Positions 23,093 through 34,323 of a stretch of 64,000 bases of DNA are shown here, in pieces. The position numbers and the translations under genes are program-made. Positions within the stretch are counted from its first letter, which is position 1. Every line of letters begins with the position of its first letter. Below the pieces are notes generated by a model. That model did not search any database, was not told where the DNA came from, and saw nothing but the letters and a program-made list of their open reading frames with translations. The stretch lies in the NCBI RefSeq assembly GCF_002086115.1, contig NZ_MVHJ01000001.1:124001-188000 (forward strand), written 5' to 3'. This DNA is from Mycolicibacterium bacteremicum. GTDB taxonomy: Bacteria > Actinomycetota > Actinomycetes > Mycobacteriales > Mycobacteriaceae.

Positions 23093-26000
23093 GTGGTTGA
23101 TACACCTGTCACAACGGTCGCCGTCATCGGGATGGCGTGCCGCTTGCCTGGCGGAATCGACTCACCTGACCGTATGTGGCAGGCGTTGCTCGGTGGCGAG
23201 GACCACGTCACCATCATCCCGTCGGACCGGTGGGATGCCGACGAGTTCTACGACCCCGAGCCCGGTGTGCCCGGACGATCGGTCTCGAAGTGGGGCGCCT
23301 TCCTCGACGACGTAGCCGGCTTCGACGCCGACTTCTTCGGCATCAGCGACCGCGAGGCCACCGCCGTCGACCCGCAGCACCGACTGCTGTTGGAGACGGC
23401 CTGGGAGGCCATCGAGCATGCGGGCATCGACCCGTCGACGCTGCAGGGCTCACTCACCGGCGTGTTCATGGGTCTGACCCACGGCGACTACCAACTGCTG
23501 GCCGCCGACGCCCACTCGATCGAGGGGCCCTACGGCTTCACCGGCAACAACTTCAGCATGGCCTCGGGCCGCATCGCCTATCACCTCGGCGTGCACGGCC
23601 CCGCCTACTCGGTGGACTCGGCCTGCTCGTCGGGTCTGCTCGCGCTGCACCTGGGCTGCCGCAGCCTGCACGACGGTGAGAGCGACCTGGTGCTCGCCGG
23701 CGGTGTGAACCTCGTCCTGGAACCGCGCAAGCTGTCCTCGGGCTCGGCGCAGGGCATGCTCTCACCCACCGGGCACTGCCACGCCTTCGACGCCGCGGCC
23801 GACGGTTTCGTGCCCGGCGAGGCCACCGGTGTCGTCCTGCTCAAGCGGCTCGCCGACGCCGAACGCGACGGCGACCGCATCCTGGCCGTGGTGCGCGGTA
23901 GTGCGGTCAACCAGGACGGCCACACCGTCAACATCGCCACCCCGTCGCGCGACGCCCAGGTCGCCGTCTACAAGGCCGCCCTGGATGCCGGCGCGATCGA
24001 CCCGGCCACCGTCGGCATGGTCGAGGCGCACGGCACCGGAACCCCGGTCGGCGACCCGATCGAGTTCTCCAGCCTCGCCGAGGTCTACGGCGCCGCCGGC
24101 CCGGTGGCGCTCGGCTCCTCGAAGACCAACTTCGGGCATTCACAGTCCGCGTCGGGCACCATCGGCCTGATCAAGAGCGTGCTCGCGCTGCAGCACGCGA
24201 CCGTGCCGCCGAACGTGAACTTCACCCGGCTGCCCGATGAGCTCGCCGGTATCGAGACCGATCTGTTCGTGCCCGCCGAGGTCACCCCGTGGCCGGCCAC
24301 CGATCAGCCCCGGCGCGCGGCCGTCTCGGCCTACGGGCTGTCCGGCACCAACGTGCACGCCGTGCTCGAAGAGGCGCCCGCCGCGTCGGCCGCCGCCGCA
24401 CCCACCGGCGATCAGCCGCACATCTTCGCGCTGTCGTCCACCTCGGCCGAGGAACTGCGCCGCACCGCCGGCCGGCTCGCCGACTGGGTCGAGGCCCAGG
24501 AGGACCTCAACCTGCACGACCTGGCCTACACGCTGGCCCGGCGACGTGCGCACCGGCCGGTGCGCACCGCTGTGCTGGCCGATGACCACGCGTCCCTGGT
24601 CGCCGCGCTGCGCGAGGTGGCCGACGGCGAGACGCCGTATCAGCGGGCTGTCGGCAGCGGTGACCGCGGTCCCGTCTGGGTGTTCTCCGGTCAGGGTTCG
24701 CAGTGGGCGGGCATGGGCGCCGGTCTGCTCGCCGGCGAGCCGGCCTTCGCGGCCGCCATCGCCGAGCTCGAACCGCTGATCGCCGCCGAGTCGGGTTTCT
24801 CGGTCACCGAGGAACTGCGCGCCTCGCAGACCGTCACCGGCATCGACAAGGTGCAGCCGACGGTGTTCGCGGTGCAGGTCGCCCTCGCGGCCACCCTGAA
24901 GACCTACGGCGTCACGCCCGGCGCCGTCATCGGTCACTCGATGGGCGAGGTCGCCGCGTCGGTGGTCTCCGGCGTGCTGACACTGGAGGACGGCGTCAAG
25001 GTGATCTGCCGGCGCTCCAAGCTGATGGCCACCATCGCCGGATCCGGCGCGATGGCGTCGGTCGAGCTACCCGCCCAGCAGGTGCTCTCGGAGCTGGCCG
25101 CCCGCGGCATCAACGATGTGGTGCTCTCGGTCGTCGCATCGCCGCGCTCGACCGTCGTCGGTGGCGCCAAGGAGTCGGTGCGCGAGCTCATCGCGGACTG
25201 GGAGAGCCGTGACGTGATGGCCCGCGAGGTCGCCGTCGACGTGGCCTCGCACTCACCGCAGGTCGACCCGATCCTCGACGATCTCGCCGACGCCCTCGAA
25301 GACCTCGACCCGGCCGAGCCGAGCGTCGACTACTACTCGGCGACGCTGTACGACCCGCGCGACATCGCCGACTTCGACGCCGACTACTGGGTGGACAACC
25401 TGCGCCACGCGGTGCGCTTCGCCGCCGCCGTGCAGGCGGCCCTGGAGGACGGCTACCGGGTCTTCACCGAGCTGTCGCCGCATCCGCTGCTGACCCACGC
25501 CGTCGACCAGACCGCCGGCAGCCTGGACATCGCGCATGCAGCGTTGGCCAGCGTGCGGCGCGAGCAGGAGCTGCCCTACGGTCTGCGGGCCGTTCTGGCC
25601 GACCTGCACAGCGCCGGGGCCCGGATCGACTTCTCGGTGCTGTACCCGACCGGCAACCTGGTCGATGCGCCGCTGCCGACCTGGACCCATCGCGATCTGA
25701 TCCTGGTGCGCGACCCCCTCGAGCTCGCCCCGGGCGGCGCCACGCTGGCCGTGCACCCGCTGCTGGGCGCCCACGTCCGGCTGCCCGAGGAGCCCGAACG
25801 GCACGCCTGGCAGGCCGATCTGGGTACCGACATCCAGCCGTGGCTGGGTGATCACCAGGTGCACAATGTGGCCTCGCTGCCCGGCGCCGCATACTGCGAG
25901 ATGGCCCTCGCCGCCGCCCGCAACGTCATGGGTGAGACCGCCGAGGTGCACGACGTCAGCTTCGAGGCGCTGCTGCTCCTTGAGGCCAGCACCGAGGTGA

Positions 26001-29000
26001 CCGCCGCCGCGACCGTGACCCGAGCCGGCGCCGCGGACTTCGTGGTGGAGACCTATCTGCAGGGTGAGCAGGTCAAGCGGGCTTCGGCCACGCTGCGCGC
26101 CGGTGACGAGCAGGCCGCGCCCGCCGCCGTCGACATCGACGCCACCCTGGCCGCGCACACCGTGCGGGTCGACGGCGCCGAGATGCGCGCCTGGTACAGC
26201 CAGCGCGGCATCCAGTACGGCCCGGCCTTCGCCGGACTGGTCGCCGTCAACGTCAACGACGGATCCGATGTGCAGTCCGACTCGGTGCTCGCCGAGGTGG
26301 CCCTGCCCGGCTCCATCCGGTCCCAGCAGGGTGCCTACGGTGTGCATCCCGCGCTGCTGGACGCCTGCTTCCAGGCCGTCGGTGCGCACCCCGCGCTGCG
26401 CGGCGACACCAGCGGCACGCTGATGCTGCCGCTGGGCGTGCGACGGTTGCGGGCCTACGGCTCGACCCGCAACGCGCACTACTGCCACGCCCGGATCATC
26501 AATGTCACCGCCAACTCCGTCGAGGTCGACCTGGATCTGCTCGACGAGAACGGCACCGTGCTGCTCGCGGTCGCCGGCCTGCGGCTGGGCACCGGGGTGT
26601 CCGACAGCGGCCAGCGTGAGCGCACGTTCAACGACCGCTTGCTCACCATCGAGTGGCGCCAGCACGAGCTGCCCGAGGCGGACTACCACGGCGGTGGCCG
26701 CTGGTTGCTGATCAGCACCTCCGATGCCGCCGACCTGCTGGCCACCAAACTGGCCGACGCGCTGAAGAGCCACGACGTGGACGTCACCACCATGGTGTGG
26801 CCGCAGCACTCCGACCACGACGCGAACGCGGCCCGACTGCGCGAGCAGCTGGCGGCCCAGCCCTTCGGTGACGTCCTGGTGGTCACCCCGCCGCGGCACG
26901 GTGTCACCGACGAGCAGTCCGGCGTGCGGGGCGGTGACAACGTGCGCCACCTGGTGAAGATCGTGCGGGAGCTCCCGGAGACCCCGGGCGAGGCCCCGCG
27001 CCTGCACGTGGTGACCCGCAACGCGCAGACGGTGCTGGCCGAGGACTCGGCCAATCTGGACGAGGCGGGCCTGCGTGGCCTGATCCGGGTGATCGGCACC
27101 GAACACGCCCAGTTGAAGGCCACCCAGATCGACGTCGACGACTACACCGACGCGGCCCAGATCGCCGCGCAGCTGGTGTCCGGCTCGGACGAGGACGAGA
27201 CCGCCTGGCGCGGGAGCAAGTGGTACGTGGCGCGGCTGGTGCCCGGGGCGCTGCGTCCCGAGGAACGCCGCACCACCGTGGTCAACCCGGCCCGCGAGGG
27301 AATGCGCCTGCAGATCCGCACACCCGGGGACATCCAGTCCCTGGAGCTGGCGGCCTTCGAGCGGGTCGCACCCGGCCCCGGCCAGATCGAGGTGGCCGTC
27401 GGCGCGTCCAACCTGAACTTCGCCGATGTGCTGGTGGCGTTCGGCCGCTACCCGTCCTTCGAGGGCCGGCTGCCCAAGCTGGGGGCCGATTTCGCCGGTG
27501 TCGTCACCGCGGTGGGGCCCGGCGTCACCGGGCACAAGGTCGGTGACCGCGTCGGCGGCATCTCGGCCGACGGTGCCTGGGCGACGTTCGTCACCTGTGA
27601 TGCCAACCTGGCCGTCACGCTGCCGCCGGGGCTGCCCACCAACCGGGCCGCCGCGGTGCCCAGCGCGCATGCCACCGCCTGGTACAGCCTGCACGACCTG
27701 GCCCGGATCAGCGCGGGGGACAAGGTGCTGATCCATTCCGCCACCGGCGGCGTGGGCCAGGCCGCGGTCGCCATCGCGCGGGCCGCCGGAGCCGAGATCT
27801 TCGCCACCGCGGGTAGCGATGCCCGCCGGGAGTTGTTGCGCGGCATGGGAATCGAGCATGTCTATGATTCCCGCAGCACCGATTTCGCCGACGAGATCCG
27901 CCGCGACACCGACGGCTACGGCGTGGACATCGTGCTGAACTCGCTCACCGGCGCCGCGCAGAAGGCCGGCCTGGAACTGCTGTCCTTCGGCGGCCGGTTC
28001 GTCGAGATCGGCAAGCGCGACATCTACGGCGACACCCGGATGGGGCTGTTCCCGTTCCGCCGCAACCTGTCGTTCTACGCGGTCGACCTGGCGCTGCTGT
28101 CGCTGACCGATTCGGACACGCTGCGTCGCCTGCTGGAGGTCTGCTACCAGCAGATCGCCGACGGCGTGCTGCCGCTGCCGGAGACCACGCATTACCCGCT
28201 GCAGGATGGCGCGACCGCCATCCGCGTGATGGGCGCGGCCGGGCACACCGGCAAGCTGGTGCTCGACATCCCGCACGGCGGGCAGATCGACGCCGTGGTC
28301 CCGCCCGAAGAGGCTCGTGTGGCCCGGCCTGACAGTGCTTATGTGGTCACCGGCGGCCTGACCGGTCTGGGACTCTTCCTCGCCGAGCAGCTGGCCGAAT
28401 CCGGCGCAGGCCGGATCGTGCTCAACGGTCGCTCCGCGCCGTCGGAGGCCGCCTCCGAGGTCATCGAGCGGATCCGCCGGGCCGGTGTCGAGGTCGAGGT
28501 CGAGCGCGGCGACATCGCCGAGCCCGGCACCGCGGACCGGCTGGTCGAGGCGGCCTGTGCGACCGGTCTGCCGCTGCGCGGCGTGCTGCACGGTGCGGCC
28601 GTGATCGAGGACGCGGTGCTGGCCAACATCACCGACGAACTGGTCGAACGGGACTGGGCGCCGAAGGTGTACGGCGCGCTGAACCTGCACCGCGCGACGG
28701 CCAAGCAGACCCTGGACTGGTTCTGCGTGTTCTCCTCGGCGGCCGCGCTGGTCGGCTCACCCGGCCAAGGCGCCTACGCCGCGGCCAACAGCTGGCTGGA
28801 CGCGTTCACCCACTGGCGCCGCAGCCAGGGCCTGCCCAGCACCTCCATCGCCTGGGGCCCGTGGTCGGAGATCGGCGCGGGTACCGCGCTGGCGGATTCC
28901 AGTGAGGCCGCGATCGCCCCGGCCGAGGGTGCGTATGCGTTCGAGACGCTGCTCCGGCACGACAGGGCTTACAGTGGTTACGCCCCCGTGGTAGGTACGC

Positions 29001-29359
29001 CATGGCTGGCGGCGTTCGCGCAGAGCAGCAAGTTCGCCGAGGCTTTCCAGTCGTCCGGCCAGCGCAGCACCGGCAGCGCCTTCCTCGCGGAACTGCACGA
29101 ACTGCCGCGTGATGAGTGGCCGGCGCGGATGCGCCGGATGATCTCCGAGCAGATCAGCCTGATCCTGCGGCGGTCGGTCGATCCGGACCGTCCGCTCGCC
29201 GAGTACGGGTTGGACTCGCTGGGCACGCTGGAGGTACGAACCCGCATCGAGGCGGAGACAGGTATACGTATCGGATCGACAGATATTTCGACCATCCGGG
29301 TGCTCGCAGACCGTCTTTGTGACGTTCTTGCCCCCGAGGAAGTGTCGGTTCCGTCATGA
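23093..29359 (+). CDS. Mas/Pks5-type iterative reducing polyketide synthase
   Basis: 2088 residues, close to Mas and Pks5 (about 2,100). Domains: KS about 5-430 (Cys178 in [24 protein letters not shown]), AT about 525-830 (Ser616 in [10 protein letters not shown] at 717-720, the methylmalonyl-type specificity motif), DH about 880-1150 (His924 in HNVASLPG), ER about 1420-1730 (SATGGVGQA at 1549-1557), KR about 1745-1930 ([18 protein letters not shown]), ACP about 1995-2075 (Ser2042 in LDSLG). There is no thioesterase. It should build multimethyl-branched fatty acyl chains from methylmalonyl-CoA and leave them on the ACP for a PapA enzyme. I prefer GTG 23093 (GGAAGAGG 10 nt upstream) over TTG 23084, which abuts the same site. 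Confidence 0.93.
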   Translation: MVDTPVTTVAVIGMACRLPGGIDSPDRMWQALLGGEDHVTIIPSDRWDADEFYDPEPGVPGRSVSKWGAFLDDVAGFDADFFGISDREATAVDPQHRLLLETAWEAIEHAGIDPSTLQGSLTGVFMGLTHGDYQLLAADAHSIEGPYGFTGNNFSMASGRIAYHLGVHGPAYSVDSACSSGLLALHLGCRSLHDGESDLVLAGGVNLVLEPRKLSSGSAQGMLSPTGHCHAFDAAADGFVPGEATGVVLLKRLADAERDGDRILAVVRGSAVNQDGHTVNIATPSRDAQVAVYKAALDAGAIDPATVGMVEAHGTGTPVGDPIEFSSLAEVYGAAGPVALGSSKTNFGHSQSASGTIGLIKSVLALQHATVPPNVNFTRLPDELAGIETDLFVPAEVTPWPATDQPRRAAVSAYGLSGTNVHAVLEEAPAASAAAAPTGDQPHIFALSSTSAEELRRTAGRLADWVEAQEDLNLHDLAYTLARRRAHRPVRTAVLADDHASLVAALREVADGETPYQRAVGSGDRGPVWVFSGQGSQWAGMGAGLLAGEPAFAAAIAELEPLIAAESGFSVTEELRASQTVTGIDKVQPTVFAVQVALAATLKTYGVTPGAVIGHSMGEVAASVVSGVLTLEDGVKVICRRSKLMATIAGSGAMASVELPAQQVLSELAARGINDVVLSVVASPRSTVVGGAKESVRELIADWESRDVMAREVAVDVASHSPQVDPILDDLADALEDLDPAEPSVDYYSATLYDPRDIADFDADYWVDNLRHAVRFAAAVQAALEDGYRVFTELSPHPLLTHAVDQTAGSLDIAHAALASVRREQELPYGLRAVLADLHSAGARIDFSVLYPTGNLVDAPLPTWTHRDLILVRDPLELAPGGATLAVHPLLGAHVRLPEEPERHAWQADLGTDIQPWLGDHQVHNVASLPGAAYCEMALAAARNVMGETAEVHDVSFEALLLLEASTEVTAAATVTRAGAADFVVETYLQGEQVKRASATLRAGDEQAAPAAVDIDATLAAHTVRVDGAEMRAWYSQRGIQYGPAFAGLVAVNVNDGSDVQSDSVLAEVALPGSIRSQQGAYGVHPALLDACFQAVGAHPALRGDTSGTLMLPLGVRRLRAYGSTRNAHYCHARIINVTANSVEVDLDLLDENGTVLLAVAGLRLGTGVSDSGQRERTFNDRLLTIEWRQHELPEADYHGGGRWLLISTSDAADLLATKLADALKSHDVDVTTMVWPQHSDHDANAARLREQLAAQPFGDVLVVTPPRHGVTDEQSGVRGGDNVRHLVKIVRELPETPGEAPRLHVVTRNAQTVLAEDSANLDEAGLRGLIRVIGTEHAQLKATQIDVDDYTDAAQIAAQLVSGSDEDETAWRGSKWYVARLVPGALRPEERRTTVVNPAREGMRLQIRTPGDIQSLELAAFERVAPGPGQIEVAVGASNLNFADVLVAFGRYPSFEGRLPKLGADFAGVVTAVGPGVTGHKVGDRVGGISADGAWATFVTCDANLAVTLPPGLPTNRAAAVPSAHATAWYSLHDLARISAGDKVLIHSATGGVGQAAVAIARAAGAEIFATAGSDARRELLRGMGIEHVYDSRSTDFADEIRRDTDGYGVDIVLNSLTGAAQKAGLELLSFGGRFVEIGKRDIYGDTRMGLFPFRRNLSFYAVDLALLSLTDSDTLRRLLEVCYQQIADGVLPLPETTHYPLQDGATAIRVMGAAGHTGKLVLDIPHGGQIDAVVPPEEARVARPDSAYVVTGGLTGLGLFLAEQLAESGAGRIVLNGRSAPSEAASEVIERIRRAGVEVEVERGDIAEPGTADRLVEAACATGLPLRGVLHGAAVIEDAVLANITDELVERDWAPKVYGALNLHRATAKQTLDWFCVFSSAAALVGSPGQGAYAAANSWLDAFTHWRRSQGLPSTSIAWGPWSEIGAGTALADSSEAAIAPAEGAYAFETLLRHDRAYSGYAPVVGTPWLAAFAQSSKFAEAFQSSGQRSTGSAFLAELHELPRDEWPARMRRMISEQISLILRRSVDPDRPLAEYGLDSLGTLEVRTRIEAETGIRIGSTDISTIRVLADRLCDVLAPEEVSVPS

Positions 29360-29420
29360 TCAGAGGTCGCGCAACGTCGCTCGATTTCCGATCTGACGTC
29401 GTCGAAGCAGGAGAGAAATA

Positions 29421-30866
29421 GTGGTAGCGATGAAACCGATCCATGAGTGGGTCGGCGAACCAGGTGCCGTGATTTCCTGGCATCCCTCACGGGCGACCCT
29501 GGCCAAGGTCAAGGATGCGCCCGTCAGCGACGTACCGGTCAGCTACCAGCAGGCCCAGCATCTGCTGGCTTACCGCAAACACTCCGCGTCGGGCACCGAC
29601 ATGGCCCGGCTGAACATCCCGTCCTGGGACATCCCGGGCCGGTGCGACGTGCGGGCGATGACCCATGTCATCAACGCGTATCTGCGCAGGCACGACACCT
29701 TCCACAGCTGGTTCGAGTACACCGACTCCGGCGAGATCCTGCGGCACACCCTGACCAACCCGCGGGACATCAAGTTCGTGGCGACCGAGCAGGGCGAGAT
29801 GACCGCGCAGCAGTGGCGTGAGCACATCCTGGCCACCGCCAGCCCATGGCAGTGGGATTGCTTCCACGTCGGTGTCATCCAGCGCGAGGACCACTTCACC
29901 GTCTACATCAGCGTCGACCATGTGCACACCGATGCGATGTTCATGGGTCTGGCCTTCGTCGAGATCCACATGATGTACAACGCGCTGGTCGAGGGCGCCG
30001 CGCCGCTCAAGCTCCCCGAGCCGGGCAGCTACGACAACTACTGCCGCGAGCAGCACGACTACGTGTCCTCGCTGACCACCGACTCGCCCGAGGTGCGCGG
30101 CTGGATCGACTTCCTGCAGAGCAGTGGCGGCTCGCTGCCGATCTTCCCGTTGCCGCTGGGCGATCCGTCGGTGGCCTACACCGGCGACGTCATCACCATC
30201 CAGCTGCTGGACAAGGACCAGGGCGACCGCTTCGAGGCGGCCTGCATCGCGGCCGGCGCGCGGTTCAGCGGTGGCGTGTTCGCCGCCGGTGCCATCGCCC
30301 ACGCCGCGCTGACCGGTGACGACGTCTACCGCGTCATCACCCCGACGACCACCCGCCGCACCCCGGCGGAGTTCATGACCACCGGGTGGTTCACCGGGTT
30401 GGTGCCGATCACCGTCCCGGTCGATGCCGATGCCTTCGGCGAGACCGCACGCGCCGCGCAGGAGTCCTTCGACGGTGGCCTGGACCTGGCGCACGTCCCG
30501 GTCGAACGGGTGCTGGAGCTGGGTGCGGACTCGCACGGTCTGCACGCCCCCAACGGCGGCGTCCCGATGCTGTCCTACCTGGACGTCGGTCTGCTCTCGC
30601 CGGGTGTGATCGCCGAATGGCAGCGCCTCAACGGCACCATCTGGAGCGACTCCCGGGCGGCCTACCAGGTCGGCATGTGGGTCAACCGGGTCGAGCACGA
30701 GACCACCGTCACCGCGGCGTTCCCGAGCAACCCGATCGCCCGCGAATCCGTGCTGCGCTTCCTGGAGGCGATGAAGGCCGTGTACGTCAGCGTCGTGGAG
30801 GGCCGCGAACTCTCGGTCGTGCCGATCGGCGGGGACACCGCGCGCCTGAAGCTCAAGACGGCCTGA
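29421..30866 (+). CDS. PapA-family trehalose acyltransferase (condensation-like)
   Basis: 481 residues related to the PapA1/PapA2/PapA3/PapA4 group, which transfer long acyl chains to trehalose or sulfotrehalose. Recognised by VISWHPSRATLAK, CDVRAMTHVINAYLRRHDTFHSWFE, the family-typical WDCFHVGVIQRED and VRGWIDFLQSSGG. The catalytic HxxxD is His167-V-H-T-Asp171 (DHVHTDA); the usual Gly after Asp is Ala. A C-terminal NRVEHETTVTAAFPSN segment forms the second half of the chloramphenicol-acetyltransferase-like fold. Start GTG 29421 has AGGAGA 6 nt upstream. It lies 61 bp downstream of the PKS, so the PKS product is the likely acyl donor and trehalose the likely acceptor (inference from family and context). 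Confidence 0.9.
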   Translation: MVAMKPIHEWVGEPGAVISWHPSRATLAKVKDAPVSDVPVSYQQAQHLLAYRKHSASGTDMARLNIPSWDIPGRCDVRAMTHVINAYLRRHDTFHSWFEYTDSGEILRHTLTNPRDIKFVATEQGEMTAQQWREHILATASPWQWDCFHVGVIQREDHFTVYISVDHVHTDAMFMGLAFVEIHMMYNALVEGAAPLKLPEPGSYDNYCREQHDYVSSLTTDSPEVRGWIDFLQSSGGSLPIFPLPLGDPSVAYTGDVITIQLLDKDQGDRFEAACIAAGARFSGGVFAAGAIAHAALTGDDVYRVITPTTTRRTPAEFMTTGWFTGLVPITVPVDADAFGETARAAQESFDGGLDLAHVPVERVLELGADSHGLHAPNGGVPMLSYLDVGLLSPGVIAEWQRLNGTIWSDSRAAYQVGMWVNRVEHETTVTAAFPSNPIARESVLRFLEAMKAVYVSVVEGRELSVVPIGGDTARLKLKTA

Positions 30867-30897
30867 TCGCCCTGTTCGCATCGGAGGTGTCGACGCG

Positions 30898-32262
30898 ATG
30901 ACTCGTGCCGTCACACGGTCGGCGCCGCGCGACAATCGGATCGACTTCACCGACCAGGCGATGTTCCTGGGCCTGCGCGCCACCGGCCAGGAAGCCGTCA
31001 TGCAGGTCGTCTGGATCTACGAGCGACCCGTGGACCTCGACGGCGTCCGGCGCTTCCACGAGCACATCGGGCACGGTCTGCTCGGCAGGCGCATCGAACG
31101 GTCCGCCCTGCCGTTCGGCCGGCACCGCTGGGTGTCGGCGTTGGGCCCGCAGTCCGACCTCGACTTCGCCGAACCGCGTCCGCGCGCCGAACTGGGTCGC
31201 TGGATCGACGAGCGGTCCACCATGCCCCTGGACCCCGAGTACGGGCCGGCCTGGCATGTCGGCGTGCTGCCGATGACCGACGGATCGACCGCGGTCAGCA
31301 TCGTCATCTCACACTGCGTCAGTGACGGTGGCGGTGCGTTGCAGGCCATGGTCAACGCCATCCACGGCCGGCGGCTCGACTTCGGGTATCCGCCGCCGGC
31401 GGCGCGCACCCGTGGGCGGGCGTTGCGCGCCGATCTGCGTGACACCGTGCGGGGTCTGCCGGAGGTCGGGCGCACCCTCGTGGAGGCCGGTCGACAGGCG
31501 CTGCGCCGACGCGACGAACTGGCCAGGTCGGGTGGCGCAAAGCCCGTCGTCACCGGTCCGGACCATCAGGTGTTCACCCCGTCGGCGACCGTCTGCGTCA
31601 AACTCGACGACTGGGACCGCCGCGCGGCCGAACTGGGCGGCAACGGCCACTCGCTGGTCGCCGGATTCGTCGCCAAACTGGCCCAGCAGATCGGCCGGGT
31701 CGGGCCGGACGGCAACGTCACGCTCAACATTCCGCAGGGTGACCGGCTGCCCGGCGACGAGGACACCCGTGCCAATGCCGTCATTCTGGTGAACCTGGCC
31801 ATCGATCCGAACAAGGTGACAACGGATCTGACCGAGGCGCGCGCCGCGATGAAGGAAGGTCTGCGGGTGGCCCGCGAGGTGCCCAACGAGGACCTCAAGC
31901 TGCTGCCGCTGACACCGTTCATCCCCAAACGGGTGGTGCGCAAGATGGCCGATGTGGCGTTCGGGTTCTCCACCGAATTGCCCGTCTCGTGCTCGAACAT
32001 GGGCGATGTCCCGCCCGATCTGCCCAATGTCGACGGCACCCCGGCCGACATCGTGTTCCTGCGCGGTATCGACCGGGTCGCCACCCGACACGCGCTGGAG
32101 GAACGGTGCGGGCTGCTGACCGTGGTCGCCGGCCGGATCAACGGTGCCGAGACGCTGACTTTCGCGGCGTACGCGCCGGGCGCGGAGAACACCACCGCCT
32201 GGCTGCGTGCCGAACTGGAGAAGACGCTGGCCGCTTTCGGGCTGTCCGGCGTGATCGAGTAA
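30898..32262 (+). CDS. HxxxDG acyltransferase (WS/DGAT- or PapA-like)
   Basis: 454 residues of the condensation/acyltransferase superfamily, with the catalytic motif His139-C-V-S-Asp143-G-G (SHCVSDGGGAL). The N-terminal pattern FTDQAMFLGLRATGQEAVMQVVW resembles wax-ester synthase/diacylglycerol acyltransferases. A second-half motif, PVSCSNMGDVPPDL, fits the SNxG region of that group. No membrane segment is clear. ATG 30898 has GGAGG upstream, and the gene follows papA by 31 bp. It probably acylates the same glycolipid or moves a second acyl chain; substrate unknown. A tandem paralogue follows, truncated after about 282 residues. Confidence 0.85.
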   Translation: MTRAVTRSAPRDNRIDFTDQAMFLGLRATGQEAVMQVVWIYERPVDLDGVRRFHEHIGHGLLGRRIERSALPFGRHRWVSALGPQSDLDFAEPRPRAELGRWIDERSTMPLDPEYGPAWHVGVLPMTDGSTAVSIVISHCVSDGGGALQAMVNAIHGRRLDFGYPPPAARTRGRALRADLRDTVRGLPEVGRTLVEAGRQALRRRDELARSGGAKPVVTGPDHQVFTPSATVCVKLDDWDRRAAELGGNGHSLVAGFVAKLAQQIGRVGPDGNVTLNIPQGDRLPGDEDTRANAVILVNLAIDPNKVTTDLTEARAAMKEGLRVAREVPNEDLKLLPLTPFIPKRVVRKMADVAFGFSTELPVSCSNMGDVPPDLPNVDGTPADIVFLRGIDRVATRHALEERCGLLTVVAGRINGAETLTFAAYAPGAENTTAWLRAELEKTLAAFGLSGVIE

Positions 32263-32277
32263 AAGGGGACAGGTCTG

Positions 32278-33123
32278 TTGGAGTTCACCAATGGCGACGC
32301 CGTGGGTAATCGGCTGACGCTGTGGGACGAGGCGCTGGTGCGCGCCAACCGCGCCACCGGTCGGGTACAGATGATCCAGGTCGTATGGGTGTACGAGCAT
32401 CCGGTGAACATGGACGAGGTTCGCCGGTTCCACCGCAACTTCGGCTATGGCATGGCCGGCCGCCGCGTCGAGCGCTCACCGCTACCGTTCGGCCGGTACC
32501 GCTGGGTGTCCGCGCTGGGCCCGGCCGCGCCGCTGCACATCAACACCGACCCCCTGCCGCGCGCGGAGATCAGCGACTGGGCCGACCGCTGGGCCCAGGT
32601 CACCGTCGACCCCGAGGACGGTCCGGGCTGGCAGATGGCGGTGCAGTCGTTCACCGAGGGCGTGACCGCCATCTCGGTGGTGGGATCGCACTGCCTGGGG
32701 GACGGGGTGGCCGCCCTGCTGGCGGTCGGCACCGCGGTGGCCGGCGCCAACATCGACATCGGTTACCCGCCGCCGTTGTCCCGGCGCACCGGCCGGGCCA
32801 TCGTCGAGGATCTGCGCGAGACGGTGCGTGAGCTGCCCACCATCGCCCGCGCCGCCCGCAAGGCGGTCAAGGTACTGCGTGCCGGCAGCCAGGAGGCCGG
32901 CCAGCAGGCTGCCGCCGCACCGGCCAGGCCGCCGGTCGCCAACCCGGACGAACGGGTCATCGTGCCCGCCATCACCACCTACGTCGACCTGGCCGAATGG
33001 GATGCCAAGGCGCAATCGCTGGGTGGCAACGGCTATTCGATGCTGGCCGCGATCAGCGCCAAGCTCGGCGAGCGGATGGGCAGGCGCAACCCGGACGGCA
33101 ACGTGTCGTTGCTGATCGAGTGT
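32278..33123 (+). pseudogene. Truncated tandem paralogue of the HxxxDG acyltransferase
   Basis: Starts at TTG 32278 with GGGGACAGG upstream and parallels the preceding gene closely (MIQVVWVYEHPVN, PFGRYRWVSALGP, catalytic His138-CLG-Asp142-G). Similarity stops at NPDGNVSLLIE near 33123, where the paralogue continues for about 170 more codons including the SNMGD region. No plus-strand frame downstream carries that missing part. Beyond 33123 the frame stays open to 34347 purely as antisense of the next two genes, so any product would carry about 400 meaningless residues. The C-terminal half of the fold is missing, so it is probably inactive. The broken end has a GATCGAGTGTAAGGGG sequence resembling the 3' end of the intact paralogue (GATCGAGTAAAAGGGG). 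Confidence 0.8.
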
Positions 33124-33150
33124 AAGGGGTGGCCGGGTCGCCCAGCCGAC

Positions 33151-33885
33151 TCAGCGATCGGCCTTGGCGAACCATTTGGTCTTGATGCGCCAGGAATGCG
33201 CCGAGGACAGCGCAAAACCGGCACCGCACCCACAGGCGAAGATCCAGACCAGCACGCCGCGTTCGAAGTCCAGCGCGGCCGGCCAGATCGCGGTGGCGAT
33301 CCGGATGATGCAGGCGATGATGCCGCTGGCGCAGGCGGCCAGGTAGATGTTGGCGATCCGCCGGGACCGCGGATCCTTGCGCAGCACCAGCAGCGCGCGG
33401 GCGCCGTAGCCCAGCAGGTAGATCAGCAGACCGCAGAGCATGGCCCAGTAGGTGGCCAGCCAGCCGTCGGTGGGGGAGGCGAAGAAGTCGCGGGCATAGA
33501 CGTCATGGGCGTTGCTCATCGCGAACGCGGCCAGCAACAACGGGATGCACACGGTGGCCGGGTATTCGACGTACTGCTTGAAGGCCCGTTGCATGGCGTT
33601 GTCATCGGCCAACCGACCCAGCGCGTTGTAGACGATCGCCGAGGCGGCCACGATGTACATGTCGTGACCGATGAAGTCCTCGAGGTTCCACATCCCGGTG
33701 ACCGAGTGCAGGGCTTTCCCGATGGTCTCCGAGGCCCACGGCGACATCAGCAGAATGGCGCCGCCCTGCAGGGCGATGTTCAGCGTCGCGGCGACTTCCC
33801 AGCGACACGACCACGTGACACGGCGGATCCACAGGCTCCACGAGATACACATGAGTGTGATCGCGATCAGTGCGGTCAGTTCCAT
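33151..33885 (-). CDS. Multi-pass membrane protein of unknown function
   Basis: 244 residues from ATG 33885. Six or seven hydrophobic segments: LTALIAITLMCISWSLWI, the NIALQGGAILLMSP region, MYIVAASAIVYNALG, VCIPLLLAAFAMS, YWAMLCGLLIYLLGYG, IYLAACASGIIACIIRIATAI and GVLVWIFACGCGAGFAL. The C-terminus is basic (KTKWFAKADR) and likely cytoplasmic. There is no transporter signature that I recognise. It lies 54 bp downstream of the small HTH gene on the same strand, so the two are probably one transcription unit. This type of regulator-plus-membrane pair is not known to me as a described system. Confidence 0.75.
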   Translation of the reverse strand: MELTALIAITLMCISWSLWIRRVTWSCRWEVAATLNIALQGGAILLMSPWASETIGKALHSVTGMWNLEDFIGHDMYIVAASAIVYNALGRLADDNAMQRAFKQYVEYPATVCIPLLLAAFAMSNAHDVYARDFFASPTDGWLATYWAMLCGLLIYLLGYGARALLVLRKDPRSRRIANIYLAACASGIIACIIRIATAIWPAALDFERGVLVWIFACGCGAGFALSSAHSWRIKTKWFAKADR

Positions 33886-33939
33886 CGTGCGGTGCTTTCG
33901 AGGCCGTGGTGCGGAATTTCTTCCAGCAAATGCTACCGG

Positions 33940-34317
33940 TTAAAGCGGCGGCGCGTCGCTACGCGGCGTCATTTCCGAAAGTCTTTTCGGCCGCGCGTGT
34001 TGCTGGGTGGCGGTCTGCTCGCGCACGGTCTCCTTGACGGCCGTGACGGTGAACGGCGTGGATTCGATGTAGTTCCAGACCTCTTGCCTGCTCATCAGGC
34101 CGAACCGGATCTGCAGATCCGGATAGCTCAGCGCGAACCGGTCGGCGATGCGGCGCAGCTCCTCGGCATCGGGATAGCTGGCCTCTTTGATGCGCCGGTA
34201 ATAGGTGCTGCTGGAGATGTCCAGCGCGTCATAGATGTCCTTGGCCTCGATGTCCCCGTCCAGCAGGTAATCGAGCAGGGCTTTCAGCTGACGGCCGTTC
34301 TCATCTGTACGTGGCAC
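33940..34317 (-). CDS. Small helix-turn-helix DNA-binding protein
   Basis: 125 residues starting at GTG 34317. The core around residues 18-55 reads as a helix-turn-helix of Cro/repressor type (AKDIYDALDISSSTYYRRIK), followed by an extra helical segment (DAEELRRIADRFALSYPDLQIRFGL) similar to that seen in XRE-type regulators. The C-terminal 40 residues are polar. The -10 hexamer TATTGT (minus strand, plus 34324-34329) ends 6 nt before the GTG, which supports a leaderless transcript. Palindromes in the divergent region are candidate binding sites, so autoregulation is likely. It precedes a membrane protein gene and faces the condensation-like gene. Confidence 0.75.
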   Translation of the reverse strand: MPRTDENGRQLKALLDYLLDGDIEAKDIYDALDISSSTYYRRIKEASYPDAEELRRIADRFALSYPDLQIRFGLMSRQEVWNYIESTPFTVTAVKETVREQTATQQHARPKRLSEMTPRSDAPPL

Positions 34318-34323
34318 CCGTTG

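Noticed and set aside
25253..28690. 1,145-codon open frame antisense to the PKS
   Set aside because: High-GC mirror frame: composition is His/Gly/Gln-rich, no ribosome-binding site or family motif, and it is entirely opposite a clear PKS.
33151..34317. Prophage immunity module
   Set aside because: The HTH plus membrane protein recalls lysogeny genes, but there is no integrase, attachment repeat or phage structural gene nearby.
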